Program-made: the position numbers and the translations under genes
The notes under the pieces: model-generated
The model's input: only the letters and a program-made list of their open reading frames with translations
Told to the model about the DNA's origin: nothing
Databases searched by the model: none
Assembly: GCA_021234155.1 (NCBI GenBank)
Contig: JAJEKV010000100.1
Span: forward strand, 3,745,689-3,809,688
From: Isoetes taiwanensis
Lineage: Eukaryota > Streptophyta > Lycopodiopsida > Isoetales > Isoetaceae
Direction of reading: 5' to 3'
Length of the DNA stretch: 64,000 bases
Shown here: in pieces, positions 1-10,273 of the stretch
Numbering within the stretch: the first letter of the stretch is position 1
Layout of the letters: each line of letters starts with the position of its first letter

Positions 1-2
1 CT

Positions 3-800
3 TTTAACAAAATACCAGCTCGGAACATTGTGTCATGGAATGCTTTAATTTCAGGCTATGCAGAAAGAGGGCGCAGTGAAGAAGTGCTCAATGGTCTAAT
101 GCTGATGGAAAATGATGGCATATCCCCAAATGCTGTTACATTTGTTTGTAGTTTAAAAGCTTGTAGCAGCATGGGATCAATAGATAAAGGTCGTGAAATA
201 CACTCGAAAATCAGGCAATTAGAGCTTGACATAGATGCTTTCATTGGCACAGCTTTGATCGACATGTACGCTACAGCTGGCTTACTATCAGAGGCCCAGG
301 ATGTCTTTGATAATATGTTGGTCCGAGATGTTGCCTCATGGAATGCAATAATACAAGGATATGGCATAAATTATGAAGCTAAGATGGCTGTTGAATGCTT
401 TGAGGATATGACAAAACAGGGTGTGAAACCAGATGCAATTACATTTTTGTGCCTCCTAACTGCTTGCAGCCGTGCAAGCATGGTAGACAAAGGCCAGCAT
501 ATTTTTGAGGCAATGCAAGCAACCTATAGAATTATACCTACCATAGATCACTATACTTGCATGATTGATCTTCTCGCACGATCAGGACATGTGCATGAGG
601 CAGAGGAATTACTTGAGATTGCACCATGTCCACCTTCTGAAGAAGCATTGACAGCTTTGCTTAGTGGGTGCAAAACTTATGGGGAACCAGGTCTAGGCCT
701 CAAATGCTTTAAGAACCTCGTCAGAACACATCGGTTAAATGCCAGTTCCTATGCACTTATGGCAAGTATCTTTGGAACATTGGGAGATGGGGTGCTGTAA
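3..800 (+). CDS. PLS-class pentatricopeptide repeat (PPR) protein, C-terminal part; 5' end lies outside the window
   Basis: PPR proteins bind organellar RNA and act in editing, splicing or stability; PLS-class members usually work in mitochondria or plastids. The frame is already open at the left edge, so the true start is upstream; the GTG near base 30 is only a valine codon. About 265 residues are visible with repeated PPR motifs: VSWNALISGYAERG, then a P motif ending GISPNAVTF, an L-type helix pair (SLKACSSMGSIDKGREIH), TALIDMYATAGLLSEAQDVF, VASWNAIIQGY, GVKPDAITFLCLLTAC, and YTCMIDLLARSGHVHEAEELL. The order P-L-S is typical of this class. The frame stops at 798-800 inside what should be the E motif (SSYALMASIFGTLGDG), which looks like a frameshift rather than a natural end. 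Confident as to family; target unknown. Confidence 0.87.
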   Translation, partial: FNKIPARNIVSWNALISGYAERGRSEEVLNGLMLMENDGISPNAVTFVCSLKACSSMGSIDKGREIHSKIRQLELDIDAFIGTALIDMYATAGLLSEAQDVFDNMLVRDVASWNAIIQGYGINYEAKMAVECFEDMTKQGVKPDAITFLCLLTACSRASMVDKGQHIFEAMQATYRIIPTIDHYTCMIDLLARSGHVHEAEELLEIAPCPPSEEALTALLSGCKTYGEPGLGLKCFKNLVRTHRLNASSYALMASIFGTLGDGVL

Positions 801-1768
801 ATAGAATAGACAGCTAAGAACATGTGCAGCGGCAAAGAAAAAACCTGTACAAGCCTTGATCGAGATGAAGGATGAAGGGCAACTGCCAAAATATAGACAT
901 TGTATTGAAACCTGTTTCTGGTAACAAGAAGGAATCAGCATTATGTGGGCATGCAGTTTGGGCTTCTTCTTACACTACAGGGTCAAACACTGCATATGAC
1001 TAAAAATTTGAGGATGTGCAAGAAACATTACACCCAAGACAGGACGGGAAATATTCTTAAGGAAAATCAATGGGTTCACTATCTGAAGGAAAACCCATGG
1101 TGATCAGACCTTCGGCTGCCTAAGCTTTGTTTATAAATGTACCAAATTGGATTTATTTATTCTAATACCATAATGAATTACAATGGAGTTACCAGATTCC
1201 AAAGTGTCTATTTTCATCAGATTTTAAAGCTAAGATTTTCCATAGGAAGATTGGGTAGACTTCGTTTTTTGCAAGCCCCCCCCATATCGAATCTGGCTTT
1301 CCACTGATAAAAAAGTAATGCGGTCGTCTCTTTTCAGTGATCTTATCCACTTGGCAAGAAGCAGAAAGTCATACATAGTTGAAGCAACTTGCAAAAACTG
1401 CTTTTGCACGTCTTAATATAAGTATTAAAATGGAAAGGCGCTAAGCCTATAGCCTGTTACTTTTAGTTCTCTATCCACTTCAATCCACTATGGCTTTAGC
1501 TTTCGAGATTTCAATGTAGAAAAATTAATGTTTAGATATAAATCTCGCGGGACACCTTCGTTTTACAGCCCCCCACCTGACGCGGCACAGATCCAGACCA
1601 ATTTTATGAAGTGATTGCCGAGCTTATACGCATATTTCTGTTTCTTCGAATCAAGGCAAGATCAGTGATTCTAAAACAAGTACATCGACAACATGCACAC
1701 AGAGCATGGCAAAAGCAGCCTGGATAGTGTGGCCATTATTACACAAGAATCTAGTTGCAGGCGACTAG
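801..1768. other. Decayed PPR tail and intergenic sequence
   Basis: Just after the PPR stop, another frame reads WGAVNRI and then stops, and 835-870 reads AKKKPVQALIEM in a third frame. This matches the sequence expected of an E-type tail after small indels. The remainder holds no recognisable gene. A C-rich run at 1277-1284 and AT-rich stretches are the only notable features. Confidence 0.5.
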
Positions 1769-1776
1769 TATAAAAA
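1769..1776 (+). promoter_or_regulatory. TATA box of the cysteine-rich secreted protein gene
   Basis: TATAAAAA lies 58 bp upstream of the ATG at 1834, the usual spacing for a plant core promoter with a short 5' leader. Inferred from motif and position only. Confidence 0.6.
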
Positions 1777-1833
1777 CCTCTTTAACGCCATAGAGTTTCA
1801 GAACCAATTCTGTAACCACATTGTCTCGATCAA

Positions 1834-2818
1834 ATGGCAAATATGGCAATGTGGGCAGTCTTAGTTCTAGTCATGGGGAGCGCAGCACTCAATGCGGCAG
1901 CATTGGACCTGAGCCAGATCCAGTTTGCAAGCAAGTTCAAATTTTTAATCTATGAAGTGTTTTAAATCAGATCAACACTATAAATTATGCGTTGCTTAAC
2001 CTTATTTTTTCTGTAGCAGGATCTATCGCACAGAAGAAGAGATCGGCCTGCTTCGTGGATGCTGTGGGACGAGGAAGCGGAATCCGGCCCCATCTTTGCC
2101 CTGAAGGATATGAAAAGGACGGCCAGATGTGCGCCCCACGTTGCCCTAATGGGTACACTGGAGATCGCGACACGTGTCACATGAACTGCCCTTCTGGTTT
2201 TTCACATGTTGGCTCCCATTGTGCTAGCATGTTGTCCAAGGGTTGTTGTTGCACTGGTTGCTGTGACAGTTGCCCTCAGAATTACACTGATATCGGATGC
2301 TTCTGTGCTGATTTCAAGCCACGGGATTCTTACCACAGAGGTCCATATGTCCCTATGATATGCGGTTCTGGACAAGTATGTTTCTCCTCGTCCTATTCAT
2401 GTTAGACTTGTTATGCTTTCTTAATGAATTGTTTCTGTTTCAGCAACATTTCGAGGGACTTTGCTATCCCTCTTGCCCATTCGGATATGTTGGAATGGGT
2501 CCATTATGTTGGGGCAGACATCTCGAGCACTTTTACCTCAACTATACCCATAAGTGCAATGATATCATTTTCGCTGAGGAGCCAAGCACTTGCGACTTAT
2601 TGCATGCAGAGCTTCAATTCATTGAGGGAGGACTGTCAAGTGCCTGTGTTGCTGCACTGTTAGGATCTGCTGTTATGCCTGTGATATCCTTTGAGGAAGC
2701 TACAAAGGTCTGTGGTGCTCATCTGACTCAAGGTGTCAATGCTATCAATGTGATAATGCACCACACCAATGCTCACAACTGCAACCCCAATTCTCCTTAC
2801 AAGTGTCCTTTACCATAA
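1834..2818 (+). CDS. Secreted cysteine-rich protein, three exons
   Basis: Exon 1 (1834-1930) encodes a signal peptide (MANMAMWAVLVLVMGSAALN, with AALNAAA before the likely cleavage site). Exon 2 (2017 or 2020 to 2375) and exon 3 (2444-2818) encode repeated modules of the form C-P-x-G-Y/F-x3-G-x2-C, for example CPEGYEKDGQMC, CPNGYTGDRDTC, CPSGFSHVGSHC and CPFGYVGMGPLC, with a central CCCTGCCDSC. The last exon ends in a less cysteine-rich helical region and stops at 2816-2818. Intron 2 (2376-2443) is GT-AG and joins in phase. Intron 1 joins in phase only with a GC donor (GCAAGT at 1931). Probably apoplastic or cell-wall located. I do not recognise a named family; a disulfide-rich extracellular or defence-type role is inference. 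Confidence 0.72.
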
Positions 2819-3842
2819 AATATGTCCATCTCTATGTAAACCTATGAGGTTTTAATATATGCATATACCTTATCATTTTCATTCTATTTCATTTTCATGA
2901 CAATAATATGAAATATTTTTATGTTAAAGACCAAACATATAACACTATTGGGTATTTGGGGGTGAAAATTAGGGCAAATGTGCATAGTCTATATTCCAGC
3001 TGGATGGGCTTCAGGGGATTTTTTGTGGCAATTGAGGCGCAGGCTTGAGCAGGTCGTGGTATACAGTCCAGGGTTCATGGAGTTGCTATTCTGATATGTC
3101 CTTATCCATTTTGTCTGGACTCGATTAGGGTTTGTCATGTTTTGCCCTAGAGTTGCACCCAAGCCTGCGTTTCTTGTCCCTGCCGTGTTTTGTGGTTTTA
3201 GTTGAAGATGCTGATTCCTTTACCCAGTAAGAAGGGTACAATGATTTGGCTTCATGTAGTGCAAAGCGTGTACTAGTTTTTGAAGAGTTGGTAGTGTTTC
3301 GGATATTTTGCTTCTGTTCATAGTTCTCGCTTGCAAATGGCTTTCCTTTGAAAGAAACTTTTGTGCTTCCAGATGCTATGGAAATTGATAGGCCAATTAA
3401 CCCTGTTGGTGTTGGTTTCCCTATGCCATCCATTGAGCCGTTTGATAGTTCCAATTCCCTCAAACAAAATTCTAATTTCCCTGTGCATATTACTCCAGAG
3501 TCAGATGTGCGCATATTGGAGATTGAGGAATTATTTAATGTGGATGGACCATGTGGCAGATTATCTGCTTTTATTGGACAATTGTCTGATACGCGATGAG
3601 CAATAAAAACTGCATAGACCTCTGGCTGACATGTATGGATGTAGGCGGGAGAAGGTCGTCTGTCAATCATGCCATAATTACGAGAGTGGCTCTTATTAGG
3701 GCTAGAGTTGTTATGCACAGGAATTTTAGGAGATATCACATGCTTTGGCGCTCTCGTATGAATGGGCACTTGAACTAATTTGAGAACACCCTCTGATTTT
3801 TAATTTTTAAGTTTAGTTTATTATGTTATGTTTGTAAATTGT
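2819..3842. other. Unassigned sequence with an open frame of unknown nature
   Basis: An open frame of about 214 codons runs on the minus strand (3769 to 3125), and a shorter one on the plus strand (3348-3599) includes MEIDRPINPVGVGFPMPSIE. Neither shows a motif I recognise, and they overlap, so at most one is real. Because the region abuts an LTR with its primer-binding site at 3843, it may be decayed retrotransposon sequence. No RNA gene is seen. Confidence 0.25.
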
Positions 3843-4414
3843 TGTAACGTTCCTAACCGACATGCCCTTAACCAACTGGGCAAAACCGTCTAGACGTTTA
3901 TGAGTAGTCGCTTCTACCCATTTATGCCGGTGTCTCGGGAACGCAACACCAAGATCTACTCGAGCGGTCTCCCATGGGTCCGTTACAATCTCTCCCACTA
4001 GACCTATACTCGTCCTCGAGCATCACAAACCAAGTCATGACCAAGGGGGCGTCACCTTGTGGAACCTGTCAAAATCACGTGCATCAATGGAAGGGGGCGA
4101 TTTTTTACCCTTTTTCATATGTATACTAGGGGTCATAGGGGTTTTGGGATGTTCTTCTAGTTGTAAAACCATACGGAAAGGGGTCAAATTTGCCTAACAG
4201 AAACACGTATCCTAGGGGTTTTTCGGCTACCGTATGCACGCAGGTGGCATATCCCTTATAAAGAAGGTGGATCCCCCAGGGTCATGACCTACCGTCCAAT
4301 GGTATTCCGGGTCATACTTGCCCTCATGGAGACTCGAACTCGAGCCCTGCTCTGATACCAAATATAGACGTTTTTGCCCAGTTGGTTAAGGGCATGTCGG
4401 TTAGGAACGTCACA
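3843..4414 (+). repeat. LTR of a plant LTR retrotransposon, with long inverted ends
   Basis: The block starts TGTAACGTTCC and ends GGAACGTCACA (TG...CA) and is followed after 2 bp by TGGTATCAGAGC, the primer-binding site complementary to initiator Met-tRNA. This is the layout of a 5' LTR. Unusually, the two ends are inverted copies of each other: 3847-3882 and 4375-4410 share 36 bp in inverted orientation, with weaker pairing beyond. A reverse-complement copy of the primer-binding site also lies inside the LTR at 4349-4360. Confidence 0.7.
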
Positions 4415-4416
4415 GT

Positions 4417-4428
4417 TGGTATCAGAGC
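4417..4428 (+). other. Primer-binding site (initiator Met-tRNA type)
   Basis: TGGTATCAGAGC is the standard plant primer-binding site for reverse transcription. It lies 2 bp after the LTR end at 4414. Confidence 0.8.
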
Positions 4429-4704
4429 AATGTTGGATCCTTGGGTGTTGACATTATGATCTGTGGATTGCAGAGAGATCTAGAAATGCTATCCTCAGAA
4501 GGAGGAGCAGTATTTAGAGGCTTCATGGTTAACCATAGAAGTATTCAAGGGAGAAGTCTCCATATAAGCAACGACGGCAATTCTTGATGATGTTGAGGTA
4601 TGAATTTGTGAATAAGTTGGCATCACATATTAATTCTATAAGTTGTTGGAGAATTGCTTCATCAAATCAATGATTGACCCATGAGGACATGAGTTAGGGG
4701 AGAT
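4429..4704 (+). mobile_element. Short internal region of a TRIM-like or deleted LTR element
   Basis: Between the primer-binding site and a purine tract (AGGGGAGAT, 4696-4704) there are only about 275 bp and no long ORF. The purine tract is followed at 4705 by TGTAATGGTCCTGGCC, which resembles the LTR start TGTAACGTTCCTAACC. A second LTR may therefore begin here, but similarity is lost after about 20 bp. This suggests a small non-autonomous element or one truncated on its 3' side. 4705-4970 contains nothing else identifiable except an A8T7 run near 4783. Confidence 0.45.
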
Positions 4705-4970
4705 TGTAATGGTCCTGGCCACCTGATGGGTCAATATACGTATTTATCCTTCTATCTATCTAACTAAATATAAGATTACTAGCAAAAAAAATTTTTTTAG
4801 AATTATCTATGTTTTTTGGATTGGTTTTTCCGAGAATGTTTTCCGGCAGGGGGGTCGAGCTGAGCAAAGGAAAGATGGGTTTGGAGAAGGTGGTTTAGAG
4901 CCGATGGATTCAAGGGGAGGAGGAGCGGCAAGTAAGGGCGGCGTGGATTTGTTGTTTGTTTTTTGCCCTT

Positions 4971-5298
4971 TTGTTTTTTGGTAACTGAAGCCTATGTGAA
5001 TCAGACGTAGACGAGGGCCGAAGTGTGGAGTCGGAGGTGAAGAGGGAAAGAGATGATTTGGAATTCAAGAGGTGCATCGGGAAGGCAGCGGGAAGGAAAG
5101 GTTCGGTATTGAAGATTTGTGTAGGAAACTGAGTGGCTGTTATGTCTCTTTTGTTTTTTGGTAACTGAAGTCCATGTGAATCAGGCGTAGACGAGGGGCG
5201 AAGTGCAGAGTCGGAGGTGAAGAGGGAAGGAGATAGTTTGGAGGGAAGGGAAGGTTTGGAATTGAAGATTTGTGTAGGAAACCGGGTGGCTGTTATGT
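4971..5298 (+). repeat. Diverged tandem duplication, two units
   Basis: Unit 1 (4971-5145) and unit 2 (5150-5298) share TTGTTTTTTGGTAACTGAAG, then ATGTGAATCAG, CGTAGACGAGG, AGTCGGAGGTGAAGAGGGAA, and GAAGATTTGTGTAGGAAAC followed by TGGCTGTTATGT. Unit 2 lacks about 26 bp present in unit 1. It lies just upstream of the first RPA1-like exon. Confidence 0.75.
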
Positions 5299-5332
5299 TA
5301 GATTAATAAGTTTTATTTGAATTCATACAATC

Positions 5333-6703
5333 GAGGAAGAAGGGGCTAAGGATGTAAAGAAGAGACCTGGACCTTTGATGAGTGGACGAGTTTTGCCTAT
5401 AGCAGATCTGACTCCTTACCAGATCGGTTGGATAATCAAGGGGCGTGTCACGAGAAAGGGAGTGCTAAGATCATATAGAAATGCTCGTGGTCCAGGACAT
5501 GTTTTTCATATTGAGTTGATCGATCAAGCTGTATGTTGTTGCTATTAGTTTTTGTGAAGTATGTGTGTAAGAGCTTAACAATTCTTTAGTTAATTTTATT
5601 GCAGAATACAAAGATCCAGGCGTGCATGTTTGATGATGCAACAACTATGTTCTTTGACATGTTTGAAGTCGGGCGAGTAAAGACGTAGTGGTGTTTGTTG
5701 TAGATTAGATTTGTAATTGATTCTGATTGTTGTTTGATGCACATGTAGACTTATTATATCTCAAAAGGGAAGGTGCACCCTGCCAACAAAAGATACTCTA
5801 GATTGAAGAATGACTACGAAGTGATTCTTAATAGTAGTTCGGTTGTAAAGGAAAGTGCAGATGAGGATGCTGTTGTTTATGGCAGTTCTGAAGCAGGTTA
5901 CAGTTTTGTTCCAATAGGACAATTATGAGCGTATGTAGGGACACAAACATTGGTTGGTATGGAATCTCGTTATGGGAATAGCGAAATGCATAAATACGTG
6001 CAAACAATTAGAGAATACTCTATTTTACATATGCAGATGTTGCGGGAATTGTACGTAGTGTCTCTTGTGGAGTAAGCATCCAGAGAAAGTCAGACAATGA
6101 AGAGATTCGTAAACGTGAAATTACTATTGAAGACGAAAGGTGTGGGTATCTTTATTGTATTTTGTATGTCTTAGATCAGATCAGATTGAGCGATAATATT
6201 GTATATCCAGCAATAGAAGTGTGAAAATTAGTTTGTGGAATGAGCTTGCATTGAGGAAAGGTGAATCGCTATTAGGACTCGTTGACCAAGCTCCTGTAAT
6301 TACATCGATGGGGGTTCGAGTAACTGAATTTCTAGGTTTGCATATGGGGTATGATTGTCTATCTCATGAATAAAAGGGACTGATATTGGAATTATAATGA
6401 ACAGGCTTGTCATTATCTACTACAAATGATACAATCATGGAAATAAATCCAGAGAATCTGACGGCTAACGTTACGATCATGGTAAATATTTCTTTAGCAA
6501 CTGCTTTGCTGAGGCAAGAGAGATGACGTGGTGATTTTGTTATTGATGTTGCATGTAGGTATAATAATGATGGGAAGAATACAGTATGTACACCAATTGG
6601 TGCTGGATTACCGCATCATCACATGATGCTTGATGCGAAAGCAATGTATTCTGATCGTGTTTTCTTATGCGATGTTGTTATGGCTGGGATTGACAATGAA
6701 AAG
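5333..6703 (+). CDS. RPA1-like: Replication protein A 70-kDa subunit-like (RPA1), DNA-binding domains A and B, seven exons
   Basis: RPA1 is the large subunit of the nuclear single-stranded-DNA-binding complex. Exons: 5333-5530 (PIADLTPYQIGWIIKGRV, then GVLRSYRNARGPGHVF), 5605-5676 (TKIQACMFDDATTMFFDMFE), 5749-5896 (YYISKGKVHPANKRYSRLKN), 6037-6139 (DVAGIVRSVSCGVSIQRKS), 6211-6335 (NRSVKISLWNELALRKGES), 6405-6481, and about 6559-6703. Introns are GT-AG and phases agree from exon 1 to 6; exon 6 to 7 does not join in frame. Exons 1-3 form OB-fold DBD-A and 4-7 DBD-B. The N-terminal protein-interaction domain and a start codon are not visible. Plant Helitrons also carry RPA-like genes, so this could be element-borne, but no Helitron ends are seen nearby. 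Confidence 0.8.
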
Positions 6704-9700
6704 GTAAAAGAACGATTCATTTCAGTTGCTAGATATAATAATAATAGACTAGACACGTGTGCCCGGCGATGCCGGGCATTAGTCGTGGATGTGTGGAATA
6801 TAGATGTGTAATGTATTTTATAGGTGGCAGTTTCCTACTATTATCCATCCTTAAAGATTTGTACTTGATAAATATAAAACTGGCTACTCAATTGTCTCCT
6901 TCTGCGAAAGCGATAAATTTACTTGGCACATACTCATGCCACCTATGTTTTATCCATTTCCATGTCTAAGCACTTGTATCTGTATATTTTGCCACATAGT
7001 GGGTCCAATTTTAACTACCAAATATAAGCAATAAAATAGCTGCGATGTGATGACATTGCTCACCTATATTATTGCATGCTCCATTCATGAGCTGAATGCT
7101 ACACCTCTCACTTGTTCAGCATTCATAAAAACATAATCTATAAGCCCTAAATCATAAAAGCATAGCCCCATGAACCTTAAACTCAAAGTCCTAAACCCTA
7201 GCGCAAGCGACAACTCTTCCATTGATTGATGATACGATAATCCTATAAGCCCTAAACCCTAAAACCCTACCTCTAAACCAATATCTATTAGTCGTCCACA
7301 GAAAAAGGGTGCTTGTCAAAGAGCATTAGCGATATATATTTAGTCCATGTCCACATCCTCAAAAACATGATTGTCCACCATAGATGTCTCAAACAAATAA
7401 GTAGAATTGGGTGTAGACTTTCATGCAAATTGTTTCTAGAGTTGTTTGTATTGATGTGGGTGGGCCTACACAATTTTATAGCAACCGGTTCTCCATTAAC
7501 TTTTCTTTTCGTGCTCAAATACATCTTAAGAAAGCGAGAGATTTGTGCATTACAATCATTACACATATGATATGAGAGTTTATGTTCTTCAGTAGTGGTT
7601 CTTTTCGTGCTCAAAAAGAAGAGATTTGTACACTGCAATAATTACACATATGAAGTAAAGTCTCATCACACGTACGAAAGTCAAATGCCATATCTTCGTT
7701 CGCTTAATTTTATACCACATACCTATTCACTACATGTTCATATACTTGTTCTCTAAGTATTAATAGTGTTTACATCTCTACAATCTTTTGGTCTGAAAGT
7801 GTTGTTTAAACCTTGCATTCCTTCAAAAGAAACTTCTTAGATGATTTGCCCATGCATGTGGGCATTGCTGAGCACAGCATGCAAAACTCCAATATTGCAA
7901 CTCAAAGAAGAGTATACATCCAAGGTATAGCTCATAGGGCCTAAGACAACTGAGGGTTTTCGATTGTGTAAATTGATATTTGCAAGTTGAGTGTGGTGCA
8001 TACCAGGGTTTCCATTACACAATCATCTTCAAGATTAGACCAGTGGCTTACCTAGAAAGCAAAATCATATGCATGTTTGCCTTGCATGCTAAAACATTTA
8101 GAGTGAAAGAAAAAGATGTGAAATATCCTCAAATATTAATGGCAGACCTTTCTTTCCAGTCAAAACCTCTGAACGCTCTGCTTTTGGAAAAGCACTTCAT
8201 GTAAAAACTGTAAGGAGCCTTGTCAAAGAGAATAGCACTGCAAAGCTTGACACTACAGAATGCCCCAAATACCATTTTATATGCATCCATAAGTCTACAT
8301 CAAACTGAATCGAAAATAGAAGAGAAGAAAAGTAGCAAAAGGCAGGACAGGGATCCATTCTCCTCTACTTTTGGCAGCAGAAAACACTTTGGAACTTTTT
8401 GCATCCCATTCAAGACCAGAGTTCACATCTGCAGCAAAAGATGCTAGCTCCAAGAAAAAGCAGAGTTCGGCGCAAAGATGCTCGACACAAGATCCCTGTA
8501 AGGAACAACAGGACCCAGGCTTGGAATAAAAAGTTAAATTTAAAGAAGACAAACTTAACCTCATCTCCACGTTTTTGGCAGGCCTTGCAATGTGTCTCCC
8601 TCCATAGATCTATTCAACCAAAGAAGGTCAAGTAATATGCATCGATCATTGTTTTTCCAAAGAAGTAGGTCCCATCCCATAGTTGCAACCAGGCCGGTCA
8701 AAGACGTGGAAATGGCAACAGGACCTGAGAGACACCACCCACCCATTAATATCCTGTATATAAAGCAAAATTGTACATTATCATATTGATAGCAAATGAA
8801 AAAATGCACAAACTGCTTAACATGTGAGAACAGGCTTTAGCTTACATTATTAGCAAGCTGAAGATCCGACTTTTCTATCGCAGAAAGGGGCAAGATTAAC
8901 AATGATTTCAAAAACATGGATGCCATTTATTCGCGCGTAGTTAAACATGTCATGCATGAAGGCGTAAAACCACTTGACCTTCGCAAAGATAAGCGCGGGC
9001 TTGAGCAACATCCGATTGTAACCGCTTTTAGGCGTGCATGCAACCTCTCAGAGGGGTGGTGGAAGGAACCCACCGGTTACTCGAAATTCTTCTACGCCCT
9101 TTGAAATGCTATTTCATCCCGAAAACCACGTGAAAACAAAACTTACGGATGTAAATGCAAAGAGAACATCAAAATTCTAAGCTGCCATCACGTATCATTA
9201 ACTAAATTATATATGACCAAGATGCTAGCCTCAATAAAAACGCTTCAGACTACAGCTCATTTGACAAAAAGTTGAAATACTATTTTGAAGTATATGCAGT
9301 ACCTCAAGGAACGTCAACAACTGCAACTGCCCAGATGCAAGAAGTTTTTCATAGACCATAAACATCCATGCTGCCTCCTTATTTCCTTTGCCTACACATT
9401 GTTTAGCAATCAAGTGCATAACATCACTGCCTGCAAATATCACCAGTGCTGCCATGGAAAATTGGACATGCATTTGAGCGAAATTGTTGCCTCAAAATAT
9501 CTGCAATTAAACATGTCTGTCTGCTATAAAAGTTTGAAAACAAAACAAAACAATGATAAGCAAAAGGGGCAAAAATATTAATGCAATGGTCGGCCTATTA
9601 TGTGGCTAAACAGTATTTTCAAATCTTACAATCTAAACAATCCCAATATAGTGTCGTACCTGCTCTAAGAATCCGTGATTATGGCCCTGTAACTTGAAAA

Positions 9701-9975
9701 CACTGTGAACCCTGCGATTACAGCCCTGCGATTTGAAAACCTGTGATTAGAACTGCAAAAGGGCTTAGATGATTTTTCTAAAGATTATTATGACCTGTTG
9801 TTCTGCAAACAATGCTGGGAAGAAATGTGAAATTTGTTACTGACGATTTGCTCATACCTCATTTATTTTGCAAAGCCCCAAAAGTAAGCAGAACCGCCAT
9901 ATCCACTGTAACGGCTGCCATGCTGCATTATCCACCACCCATCTGCCAAAGAAGAGGAAAAGATAATGCCGAATG
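6704..9975. other. Intron-like or intergenic stretch between the RPA1 halves
   Basis: No confident gene. 7140-7275 carries several plant telomere-type or telo-box words (CCTAAACCCTA at 7190-7200, CCCTAAACCCTAAAACCCTA at 7250-7269). Possible minus-strand exons: 9473-9290 (EAAWMFMVYEKLLASGQLQL, ending at a GT) and 8760-8580 (GPVAISTSLTGLVATMGWDL). I cannot assign either to a family. They could be 3' exons of the minus-strand gene whose recognised exon is at 10.0-10.3 kb. Confidence 0.3.
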
Positions 9976-10014
9976 TTAGACCCATTGAAGAAGAAATGAA
10001 AATAAAACAAAATC

Positions 10015-10273
10015 AATGTTCTGCAATCTCAGGAACATCTGGCATGAACAAAATGCCCCTTTAACCTCATAATCATGAGAATGCCACAGCCTTTTCTCCT
10101 CATCTGGCAGTGTGTTAAACAGCCTTTCATGAATAATGTACTCGATACCAATGATCCTAGCATTTTCAAATGGAGTGTCATATATTACACATTGTCTCAC
10201 TTCCTCATTCACATGACTGCAATAGTGGTGTGCCTCTACTTGCCTTGACATGTCATAAGCATAAAAATGAAAT
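10015..10273 (-). pseudogene. Oil-body-associated protein (OBAP, DUF1264) exon, frameshifted
   Basis: OBAPs are small plant proteins linked to seed or spore oil bodies. The exon begins after a CAG acceptor (10274-10276) and reads [18 protein letters not shown], then [40 protein letters not shown] and HSHDYEVKG. These match the conserved core of the family, including the HSHxYEVK block. After VKG the family continues with a (G)xLFMPxVP motif; here that motif ([13 protein letters not shown]) is in the next frame, so one extra base lies in the GGGG run near 10060. I could not assign the first exon or the C-terminal exons with confidence. The gene lies antisense inside the large gap of the RPA1-like gene. 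Confidence 0.75.

Noticed and set aside
3125-3769. 214-codon minus-strand frame as a real gene
   Set aside because: No motif, no ATG context or neighbour support, and a competing plus-strand frame; kept only as unassigned sequence.
7140-7275. Interstitial telomere array
   Set aside because: Only a few scattered CCCTAAA words, not a tandem array; better described as telo-box-like motifs.
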